Positions 54,776 to 64,000 of a stretch of 64,000 nt of DNA are shown here, piece after piece. Each line of letters opens with the position of its first letter. Positions within the stretch are counted from its first letter, which is position 1. The notes under the pieces are model-generated. The model saw only the letters and a program-made list of their open reading frames with translations, searched no databases and was not told the DNA's origin. Position numbers and translations under genes: made by a program. Location: contig BCKT01000012.1 of NCBI GenBank assembly GCA_003116875.1, positions 734,775 to 798,774 on the forward strand, given 5' to 3'. Source of the stretch: Takashimella koratensis. Its lineage: Eukaryota; Basidiomycota; Tremellomycetes; Trichosporonales; Tetragoniomycetaceae.

Positions 54776-55646
54776 GGCTCGAAAGGGTCCTTGGCTGCAG
54801 CTGGTGAGCTGGCTAGCTGGCGTCGCCTGCGTACAGGAGGAGTAGCTGGGCTGGGCTGTAATTTTTTCCCCTCCGTTCAGTAGGAGTAGGGAAATGCCGA
54901 CGGTCTAGCCAAGGACGGGGAGCGCGAATGGCAGAGGCAGAGACAGACGAGGGAGTGGATAGACTTTCCTGGGATTGTATCGGGCCAACAGCTTGTTGAG
55001 ATAGGGTGAAGAGTAAAACACGGTAGCACTAATACCTGCGGGCGGGAATTGATAGAGGGTCTAGCGCTCAGTTTGGGGGAGGTAGGGAGGTGCGGATGCG
55101 GATGCAGCTGGGACCGGCGGTGGGTGCGAAGTAAGCAGGCTCCGGGCCGAGACGTGTGAAGAGGGGGGTGGGGGCGACGACCAGGGCGAAGGTGGTGGTA
55201 GGACTCAATAGGTACGCTCCCGTGTTGACGACAGGTTGCCTCTTTCGAAAAAAATGGTGGCAGAGGTTTACAATTGTGAAGAGAGGGTGAGGAGAGAATG
55301 GAAAGAATAGAGGTGAGAGACAAGGTCAAGGTAAGAGCGCCGCGGTCAACGCAGCGGCGAGAAGGAGAGGAGAGCAAAGGAGGGGGGACGGGGGGGAGGG
55401 TGAGGGTGATGATGGACTCGCTTGATCCCAAAAGGCGATGTTGGCGTTTTTTTTCGTCAACGCGGGAAGCGAGCCAGACGCCAACGGGAGTGACGAGGTG
55501 GAAGTGGTTGTGGGATGAAGCGGGCGCGCGAGGATGAGAGCAAGTCTTCCCGTCCAGCGAGTGTCGACGGAAGAGGAAGAAGAGGGAGGGTAGGGCGCGA
55601 GCTAGCTGGGTTATATGCATGCATCGTCTCGGTCGACCTGGAGACA

Positions 55647-55675
55647 GGGGGGACGGGGGGACGGGGGGACGGGGG
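55647..55675. repeat. GGGGGGAC minisatellite
   Basis: Three perfect 8-bp units GGGGGGAC plus a partial G5. Runs of six G spaced by AC make it a potential G-quadruplex former. Confidence 0.9.
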
Positions 55676-55698
55676 TTGCCAAGGCGGACAGAGATGAG

Positions 55699-55724
55699 AG
55701 TGTGTGCGTGTGTGCGTGTGTGCG
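55699..55724. repeat. GTGTGTGC tandem repeat
   Basis: Three GTGTGTGC units in a row, close to the G-rich minisatellite. Confidence 0.8.
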
Positions 55725-57285
55725 GGCGTGCAGTGTGCAGGCAGTGCTGGGTGGGAAATGACTCCCTCAGGGTCTCGCACGAAACGGGATACGATACAAT
55801 TTTCGGGGTGCGTTTCTAGCGCTAAAGGATGCGGACGGCCTGGGTTAGAGTGCGCCCAAGGTCAAGGGTTCATTAGGAGGTATTAGGATCAAGGCGAAAT
55901 ACCCAAGGGGTCAGATCCAAATCTCAGGGTCGGGGGTTCCCGTGTTCCTTGGATGTCTCTGGACGTGCCTGGTCTCCCCGCGTTTGCTCTCTCCGGTAGG
56001 TACATGGACTGTAGTATGCATGAGGTCGTCAACTGGGTCTAGCTGAGATCGGTCGGTTCCGCAAGTAAGATTGTGGAAAAAAAAAAGAGTCGTGCATGTT
56101 GAATCCCACAGTTGGGGGCAAGATGGGCGGTACCGCTTCAGTGTTTGGGTAGGGCTGCGGAGGAAGCGAGGCCAGATGATGGGATCACTCGAGACGTGGG
56201 GGCGGCTGCAGGGCGTATGGCACGGACACGCGCGTGTAGATCAGGACGACACAACGACGCAACGACGCAGGGGGCAAAGGGCAAGGGGCCAAGGGGATGC
56301 TCCGTGTCCCGTGTTGTCGTCAATCTACGTTGCGTGTTGCATGTACACATCAAACATCGCCTTACGCTGAAACACTGCGGCCGGGGCTGCGTTTGGCGGT
56401 TTGATGCGTGAGGGGGATGCGGTTATCGGCTAACGGCCAAGTACAGTACCATTGACACGGCCACCACGGCTACGGCCGACCCGCCGACCGGGTGGGTGCC
56501 GTACGGCAGTGCTAATTAGGGCTTTGTAGAGTCCTTCATTGCCCGGCTGGGTCAAGCTGTCGCTGGTCAATGCACTCACTGACGGACGAGGCGATACCAC
56601 GACCTTCGTCCATCTTTCCGGCTGGGAAACCAAACCGCATCGCCTGGTCCAGATCTCACAACCTAATCTGAATCCCGTTCAGACCCCACACTTTGTCTTG
56701 TACCCGCCATCCATTTTTTTTTTTCATCAATCTTCTCACGGTACAAAAGGAACATGAGTACCTGGTACTTTCCTTGCTTCCAACCTACATACTAAACCGC
56801 TTACACACCCTTCGATCTCGCGCAATCAAAAGGAACGACTAAACATAAAGGGGGTCGTGGAGGATGAACGGGCTCATCCGACAATCGGTTGTAGTGTGGG
56901 AAAAAACCGAATCGAGTACTCAAACTGGAGATGGCAAAGATTGCGAAAAGGTGAGAGAGAGCCAAAACTTTGTCGAAGGAGTACCGTACAATCACATGAA
57001 AAGGCACATCTGGGAAATTCAAGACACACATATAAACTCAAGATTAAATAAACACAGACACAGCGTTAAAGCTACGTACAGTAGACAGACAAAGAAAGAA
57101 AGAGAAAGACAAGATGAAGCGGTCTCAGTCAAAGAGGCGGTGTGGAAGCGAAAAGAGCGAGAAGGGGCGTGGGTATCGTTCCTGTCCGACTGGACCTGCG
57201 GAACCAACCAGGTTTGTTGTGGGGTGGGAAAATTACTCGACCAGAAACTTTAATGAACCAGTGCCAAGTAAGGCCCACCACCTAC

Positions 57286-60200
57286 TCACTTCATCGGTTC
57301 GGCCTTCAACAGATCTTCCGCCTGTTTCCTCTGTTCCCCCTTGAGCCCCTCATCATCCGCTCCATGAGCCTTTAGGAACGCCTCTACCTCATCCATGACT
57401 CCGGCATCGTCTTCCCCACCCAATCCATCCTCCTCATCCTCATCTTCGGGGTCGCTATCCCCGATCGCGTCGATCGCGAATTTAGGTCGGTGCAGGACCG
57501 CTTCTTGAGCGGCACGGACCATATCTTGTTCCTGTCCGTACCTATCCGAGGAGGGGCCCAAGGTCGTCGCGGACGATACAGATGCCGCGTCGTCGGTGAT
57601 TCCACCGGCGGCCTTGTTGGTGGATGGAGAGGCAGAGGCGGTGGTACTGCCCGTGGCGGTGGTGCCGGTGAGTGAAGAGAGGCCCGTCTTGCTCGATTGG
57701 TTGGACGAGCCAGACGCGACGGACGCACTGCGGTCCCGGCGTTGGCCAGGTGTGAGAAGGGATTCACGACCCTTGACTTCTACAGTACCCGAGGAGGCAC
57801 CAGTGTCAGCCCGCGAAAGGGACGGCTTGCGCCACTCGGCGTGCTTGCCGAGCGCGGACCCAAGTCCATCTGCAAAACGGTTGAACCGGGATTTGTTTCT
57901 ACAATGCAAGCGTTAGCTGAGACTACCTCTGGAGTGGCGCGTAATGAGGAAGGAAAAGACCGGACCCAACTTGAACTTACTCGTCGTTGACGACCAAGTT
58001 CATCAACCCGCCCAAGAGCCCATCGGGTTTCTGATGCGTCTTGTGGTAATCTTCTTCCTCGGTCTCTCGGAGCTGGAAACTTGCCGCGAGGTCACGTTCG
58101 AAGAAACCCTCGAGCAGTTCGTCGGCGAGCACGACCATACGGAACGTTGCGAGACCTATTGGAAATGGTACCGCATGTCAGCTCGTCTCAGAGCCCTAAC
58201 CCAAACAATAGACCCAGTCGACTTACTCAGGTAAGGCAAGTTGTGCGGCCCAGCTTGACTATTCGACCTCTCTCTCGAGTGGGCTGCCGACATCTCACTC
58301 CCATCAACCACCTGTGCCTCCTCTGGCGTCGGGAGTGAACTCTCTGGTGCAGTCTCGTCCCCAAACTCGTAGGCATTCAAGATAAACCTCGACACTGCCG
58401 CGAGGTACACGTCCCCGGGCTCGTTTCGGAAGATGAACAAGAGTGATTCGGAGAGACGAATGACTTCGTCTTTGGTGAGGTAGCCATCTCGGTCTTTGTC
58501 GTGTAGCTCAAAGAACCATTCGATGGATTCCATGAGTCCGGCGTGCATGACGCGGTTGAGGCCGGTGACTACGTCTTGAAGCGAGAGCGTGCCCGTGGTT
58601 TGCGAATCCCAGCTGTAGAATAGGCTGTGGGGTGTTAGCATAAAGTCCAGGCGTCTTGTCTCCGTTTCCCTAAAGTGGCCATCCTCCGACTCCAGGCTCC
58701 AACACTACTCACCGATCAATCATTTCGTGATCCGCGATCCTCCTCTCTGTGCGCTGCATAAACGCATTCGTCGTGACGGTCTCTTCCCTTGCCCAAGTCG
58801 CCAACCCACTCAAAAACACTCTAAACGTCCTCAAATCAATCCTCGTCTCTACCCTCCCTTGCGCATCTACCGCAATCCTAGGCTCAAATTGATCTCCAGG
58901 TAACGGTGTCGCTGTCCCGCTCCCGCCCCTACTAGTTCCGGGAGGCATCGTGCACACTGCCGCGAAGTAATGATCATAAATCACTCCTACTTGTTCTTTT
59001 GAGAAGTCTCCAATTTGCTTCAAGTTTCGAACCGCAGATCGTTTTGAGAATTTCTCGATTTCATCCGAGATGATAGCCCGAAGTCGTCGACGTTCAGCGA
59101 CGATGGTCTCATCGGTGATGACGTTGAATTCACGGAAAGCGACAACGAGGAGTTCTTGGAAGTTGGTGATCGCCCGAACTCGAGGGTCAGGGTGGTCAGG
59201 GTGCGCAGAATCCCCAATGGTAGAGAAGTAGGTACGCATGAGGTTGATGAACATGCCGTCGTCGGTGACTTCGAGCAGCGCCTCGCCATTGATCTTGAGA
59301 ATGGCTAGTAGCAGGGTTAGCTTCAACCTTGGAGTGAGGGAGGAATAACTCACCCAGACCGATCTGGAACAGCACTTTGACGCCCATCGCTAGTACACAG
59401 TCGACGATGCGGAAGGCAAAGATGAGTGGCAGGGAGTTGATGTACAAGCTCAAGAACCACCTGGAAGGAGATCATCAGCGGGTGTTGGAAGTTGACCATC
59501 GCGATGTGCAGAGCTCGACTCACGGCAAGGAAGCGACCGAGATCTGCACGTCGACGGTGCGGAAGTGGTCATGGATGAGCGGCAGACACCGCCCGACCAG
59601 CGCCTCGAAGACTCTCTGGTCCAGCAAGGTCCCTTCCATCGACGGGCTGGGGTTGTCAGCTTCGGTCTGGCGAGAACGAAACAAAGATTTTCGACTGACC
59701 TGTAGTAGCCTGGCAATATCCGGTCACACAAAACTTCGAGCAGCCAGAACGCTTGTTCCTCAGACATGTAGCTGGGGTTGTCAGTGAATTGACCGCAACA
59801 AAGAGGCCAAAGAGGCCTTTGGAGGAGAAAGAGAATAACTCACATGAGCAAGCTGTGATTTCATCCCAATGTCAGTGTTGTCAATGCCGTTGAATGTGTC
59901 GATTCTGCTCTACGTACCCAGCTACGACCTGAACAGTTGTCAGCTCGGTACTCGCACACATCTTCATCTGCTCTACCAATCTCAACTCACAATGTTCAAA
60001 GCTTGGCAGTACCTGTAAACACATGGGCATCCTGTCAGCCTCCCTTCTCAATCCAATCTTCCAATAGACATCCACGCGTCACTCACCCAAGTTCCGGGTT
60101 CCTGAAGCTATACGCAACCAACACCCTTCTGAGCTTGGCCAACCCTTCGTCACTCTGGTACGCCTTGTACTCTGGCAAAGACCTATTGAGGTCTTTCTCA

Positions 60201-61964
60201 ATCTCGTCCGTGGACTGACTTGACCTCCCCGCGTTCTGCGAGAGGAGGAGCGAGTACGTCTGCGGGTTTGAGAAACGGAGGTCTGTGTTTTGAGGAGGTC
60301 GAGAAGGAGTCAAGTTGTCAGCCGTTTAGTCAATCCGCAGAGAGGTAAGATAGGCAAGATGACATGGTTTTAAAATGAGTTGAGAAACAGAGGGAAGACT
60401 TACAGACAGAACCAGACATGACTTCCCATAGCTCGCCACGAAGACGTGAAGGTAGACCGACTTGCAACAATCGCTGGAACGGCGGGTATCGAAGTACTGT
60501 GGACGTTGATCAACATACTGATCCTCTTACATAAGAGTTGAGCCTTCTTCGGCCGGACAGGCATCTTACATGTCATATTCCTGCCGTGAACTGTCGACGT
60601 GATTAGCACTTCCCGTTCTGTTCCAGAATCACAATCTCTTCCTTTCCTGACTTACCGACAAAGTACTCTCTCCACAACTTCATCTTACTCCTCTCTCTCA
60701 TTTTCCTCGCATCTCCGGGGAACCCAAAGGTCTCTCCTAGACCTCGATGGTAGTTGCCCCTCCCGTCTCCGCCGGGTCCACGGAGGTCGCCGTCCCCGTC
60801 GGATCCGGGGTTGGGCGGTTTACCGAGCTCGGTGCCGAGCAACAGATGATCGGTTGCCGCGTTGGCGGGAGCGAGGAGGGACGCGGGTGAGGAGAGCAGG
60901 TATTCGGAGTAGAGGGTGCCAAGGAAAGGCTTGAGGAGCTTCATTTGGGGTAACTACACGAGGTGGGAAGCGGTTGGGTGAGCAATCTCTCAACAGAGCA
61001 AGAAGGGGAGGAGGTCGAGGGTGATGTTGCAAGACGGTTGAAAGGGATGGGCACGTACTTGCGACTTGAGAGCGTCACGGAGGAGGATCGAAAAGTGCTC
61101 AGCGGTGGGCAAGAGCGACGTGAGTTGGAGGATCTGCGTGATGACGCGCAATGTCAGCGATATCTGAGCCGGGGCTTTGACATAGCCAAGACGTAGCCAA
61201 GACATACAATGCGCATCCCGTGCCAAGTCGCGAGTGAGAGCGCGAACACGCCCGCGCGCGAGTTGAGCCTGTAAGGTGTGGTAGTAGCCAAGCAACCTTG
61301 TCAGCGATGTTGTTCAACAGACACAGAGTGGTAGATATAGCCGTAAGACCAAGAATCTCCGTATGTGATCCACGAGCATGGGCAACACGCCCGTACAGGT
61401 CTTATACGGAGCGTGGGACGAGAATGAGAGAGGATGATAGAGCACTCACCGCTCAACGCGTCGGATGGTGTATAGCGGGAGCGTGCAGCGACACGACTTG
61501 CGGTCGTTGGAAATGAAGCACAGGAATGGGGGAAGGAGCGAGAGCCGACCGGCCTGTAGGTTGGGCGTCAGTATCCTATCAAAGCCTGTATCTATCCTAA
61601 TCCCATTGATGATTGCTCTCTCTCTTTCTCTTTCTGAGGGGTGGAGGCAGAGGCAGTCTTTGTGGACTAGCTTGGTACTCACGTAGACTTCTTCTTTCCC
61701 TTCAACACTGAGAACAGCGTTGATATCCATTCCTTGTAACCCGCTGTAACCCGCTGCGGCCGGGTTAGGCGGTGCGAGGGTTGACCCGGACCCGCTGACG
61801 GACGAAGTGAGGCCTGCTGCAGGTGGTGGGGTTCGGATCTTGGTAGTCGTAGGTGGTTCGGAAGGGGACGGGAGTTGTTCTTGAGGTGGAACGTTGAAGA
61901 AGTCTCGAGAGAGCTCTTCTTTGGTCTTCTCCTGGTAGGAGCGGAGGTGCATGGGGAGGGACAT
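57286..61964 (-). CDS. GYP2: GRAM-TBC-EF-hand RabGAP (GYP2/MDR1, TBC1D8/9-like)
   Basis: GTPase-activating protein for Rab GTPases on endomembranes. Eighteen exons join in phase to 1083 aa: 61964-61683, 61553-61450, 61268-61208, 61133-61059, 60953-60656, 60590-60570, 60496-60404, 60282-60087, 60012-59991, 59928-59918, 59852-59844, 59771-59700, 59646-59524, 59460-59354, 59304-58713, 58624-58227, 58155-57981, 57898-57286. The GRAM domain has YAGRLSLLPPFLCFISNDRK and LYTIRRVERL. The TBC starts LLRYPPFQRLLQVGLPSRLR and has both catalytic fingers, IEKDLNR (IxxDxxR) and YCQ (YxQ). A canonical EF-hand reads DKDRDGYLTKDE. The C-terminal tail is Ser/Thr-rich then acidic. Full catalytic residues predict an active GAP. 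Confidence 0.93.
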
Positions 61965-62007
61965 GGTGAGGGAGGTGTAGGGGTGGTGGTGGGTGGGAAG
62001 AGGGAAA

Positions 62008-62041
<34 letters not shown>
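62008..62041. repeat. 34-bp poly-G homopolymer
   Basis: Unbroken run of 34 G on the + strand (C34 on the RabGAP coding strand), about 44 bases upstream of that gene's start codon. Length in the assembly may be inaccurate. Confidence 0.9.
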
Positions 62042-62042
<1 letters not shown>

Positions 62043-62683
62043 GGATGGAGTGAAGGGGCTGGGTGCACGCGGATGGAGCTGCGGCGAGTAAAGGTGTGGG
62101 AGTGGGCGTGGGCGAGGAGCGTGCGAGTGAGTGAGTTGATGGGATGGGATGGGTAGGATGTGCTCGACTGCCCAGAGACACCGAGGGAAGGTGTGGTGTT
62201 GAAGGAGAGTAGAGTGTACTACTGTGGTCGGTAGGATAGCCTGTAGTAGGAAGCCGATGGATGCACCGTGCACCGTGTAGTGTAGTGTTGTATACCCTGG
62301 CAGTGGGAACCAGTACTACTGTACAGTCGGTGGTAATGCAACGCGCCGGTTGAGGCAGTATCATTCAGGGTCCAGATCACCACAGCCAACTCGCCACGTG
62401 GTGGGCCACAGCCAGAGGTTTCTATCTACGGGTTACACAGTCACAAGTCGACTAGATCGCGTCGCATCCCCACTCAAACAAGGATGCAGATTGTACAGAG
62501 AAGAGAAGAGAGACGAGACGAAGAAGAGAAGGAGAAGAGACGAGGACGAGGGTCAAGAGGAGGAAGAGGACAGACAGGATTGAATAGAGGTGGAGAAGAA
62601 ATGGATCACAGCTATGTATGGCTTCTTTTTTTTACCGTAAATCAAAAGTTGCACAAGATATGGATCGGGTCCTACACATAGAC

Positions 62684-62720
62684 AAAAAAAAAAAAAAAGA
62701 AGAAGAAGAAGGAGAAGAAC
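62684..62720. repeat. A15 run followed by GAA repeats
   Basis: Fifteen A followed by several GAA/GGA units, in the 3' flank of YPK1. On the minus strand it reads as TTC repeats then T15. Confidence 0.8.
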
Positions 62721-62925
62721 ACGAACAGGTTCAATGACGAAGACGAAGCAAGGACAGAGCAGATGGCTTTGGGATCTCGGTCAATTCCAGAGTGCTGCTT
62801 GCGGTAACCGTCACATTGTATCGCCTGATGAGCTCATATTCCATATCGATTTAAGCCTCGATCAGAGCGCTCGATATAGAAACGAGCCGAGCCGAGTCGT
62901 CGATTCCAAGTCCGTTACTCTGCGG

Positions 62926-64000
62926 TTAATACCGCCCAACCGACTCGCCAAGCGGAGACACGCTCCATGAGAATCCCTCGCTGTAACAAACTCGTCAGTG
63001 ACAGTTTACCGCGCCTTGACAGTCAAGACCCGCCCCCAAAAGAGAGAACTGAGCGATACTCACAATTGCTGCTGAACCGTTTGAGAGAGGTGCGAGTCTG
63101 CGACTACCGAATCGAGCGGGACTTCACTTGTGAATTCTTCATCAAAGTTAGAAGTATCGATTGCGCTCGCCTGGGTTCGTGTCAGTCTAAACTCTCCAGC
63201 TAAAACTTCCACGCGCTGTTGGATGAGGGGAGGAAGTGGGTTTACACTTGATCGACTCAAGAACTCACCACTGCAGGTTTGAACGGCGGTTGAATCTTCT
63301 TCTCCAATAGTTTTTTCCAATCGATATGTCGAGCAAAGAATGGATGATCCTTGATCTCTTGAGCTCCGTTAACACCCAATCGACGAGCCGGGTCTCGGTC
63401 GAGCAAGCGGATAAGCAAAGACCGAGCTTCGGAGCCGACTTCTTCGGGGAATCGGAGTGGATCAGACAGGATTTTACGATACATCTCGTTGGTATTTTCG
63501 TCGTAGAACGGTGGGAGGCCAGTGAGCTAGAGGAGCAGGTCAGGTGTTAGCGAGTCGGTCTTCGAAAAGATATGGAGGTCGTGGGGTAGGAAAATGTTTA
63601 TGGTTGCAGGGTGATGTAAGTCTTGTCAACTTACCATTTCGTAAAGCAACACGCCCAGGGTCCACCAATCGACACACTTGGTGTAGCCGTGGCCCGAAAG
63701 GAGCTCGGGGGCGAGATACTCTGGTGTCCCGCAGAATGTATTTGTCGTCTCCGATTCCGACATGTTCAACTTACACAGACCGAAATCACACAACGCAATA
63801 TGTCCCGTGTAATCGAGCAAGATGTTCTCTGGTTTGAGGTCGCGGTAGACAACGTTGAAACCGTGAAGGTGTTCCAGAGCGAGCAAAAGTTCTGCTGCGT
63901 AGAACCTTGATCGAGTCTCGTTGAACTTGCCCTCTCGCTGGAGGTGGTGGAACAGTTCACCACCGTTGACGAATGCCAAGACGAGGTAGAGTTTTTCCTT
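62926..64000 (-). CDS. YPK1: AGC kinase YPK1/SGK-type, partial at right edge
   Basis: Target of TORC2 and Pkh kinases controlling sphingolipid and membrane stress signalling. Exons in the window: (over the edge)-63635, 63526-63269, 63170-63064, 62980-62926; the N-terminus and the first kinase subdomains lie beyond 64000. Visible motifs: [22 protein letters not shown] equivalent [22 protein letters not shown] and the activation loop [16 protein letters not shown] with the PDK1-site Thr. [59 protein letters not shown] and the turn-motif region follow. The hydrophobic motif is FEGFSW with a Ser as phosphosite. The final 18-residue tail ([13 protein letters not shown]) is coded by a 55-nt last exon. 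Confidence 0.93.

Larger units (their letters stand above)
54776..57285. other. 2.5-kb region without a confident gene
   Basis: The longest gene-free stretch in the window. The part next to 54775 is promoter and leader of the mucin-like gene. It contains the GGGGGGAC minisatellite at 55647-55675, a GTGTGTGC tract at 55699-55724, and A/G-rich sequence at 56850-57240 that is probably the 3' UTR side of the RabGAP gene. Confidence 0.45.
61965..62925. other. Intergenic with poly-G and poly-A tracts
   Basis: Promoter and leader of the RabGAP gene and 3' side of YPK1. Holds a 34-bp G run (62008-62041), purine-rich sequence at 62495-62600, and A15 followed by GAA repeats (62684-62720). No gene seen. 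Confidence 0.5.

Noticed and set aside
54877..55620. 247-aa minus-strand frame upstream of the mucin-like gene
   Set aside because: Pro/Ser/Leu/His composition typical of translated CT-rich promoter sequence; no conserved block.
56864..57253. 129-aa plus-strand frame
   Set aside because: Lys/Arg/Glu-rich translation of A/G-rich sequence at the 3' end of the RabGAP gene; likely antisense UTR.
61679..62364. Poly-Pro frames across the G34 run
   Set aside because: Proline runs come only from the homopolymer; the real RabGAP start (61964) lies inside and in another frame.
1..64000. CRISPR arrays, bacterial operons, transposons or IS elements
   Set aside because: No spaced palindromic repeats, no transposase or reverse transcriptase motifs, and no terminal inverted repeats or LTRs noticed; the window is eukaryotic.

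Overview
This window looks like nuclear DNA from a basidiomycete fungus, most likely a tremellomycete. I infer this from dense genes with short introns (about 50-100 nt, GTRAGT donors, CTRAY branch sites), CT-rich leaders, and mucin-like single-pass membrane proteins with a VYVVH...ELPPxY tail. I rebuilt 28 gene models, 26 of them full length. Each splice junction was checked for GT/AG ends and codon phase; the one exception (the MFS gene) is reported as a finding. MFS and YPK1 run off the window edges.

Layout: (1) 0-18.3 kb, mostly conserved genes: MFS transporter (left edge), PCD1-type Nudix CoA diphosphatase, a TPR-like acidic protein, arginyltransferase ATE1, a mucin-like membrane protein, a divergent SDR, SAGA subunit ADA3/NGG1, a twin-CX9C mitochondrial protein and an ERD1-like EXS protein. 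(2) 18.3-26.2 kb, an accessory block: three long, low-complexity proteins on one strand that share short modules. (3) 26.2-43.8 kb, conserved genes: a JTB-like membrane protein, mitoribosomal mL54, phosphofructokinase with a 114-residue insertion, a peroxisomal acyl-CoA dehydrogenase divergent from the OLE1 desaturase, dicarboxylate carrier DIC1, and FG nucleoporin NUP54/57. (4) 43.9-49.9 kb, the most unusual part: five same-strand, single-exon, strongly diverged paralogues of a family I do not recognise, interrupted by a 100-N gap whose flanks carry the same 95 bp. (5) 50.8-64 kb: a fungal mitochondrial protein of unknown function, a second mucin-like membrane protein, a GRAM-TBC-EF-hand RabGAP with very short exons, and the 3' part of AGC kinase YPK1.

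The conserved genes are housekeeping (glycolysis, lipid metabolism, mitochondria, nuclear pore, SAGA, Rab and TORC2-type signalling) and form no single pathway. One pair may be related in function: the divergent acyl-CoA dehydrogenase and OLE1. The best candidates for undescribed biology are the five-gene family at 44-50 kb and the three-gene disordered family at 20-26 kb. Everything here was read by eye; no homology search was run.
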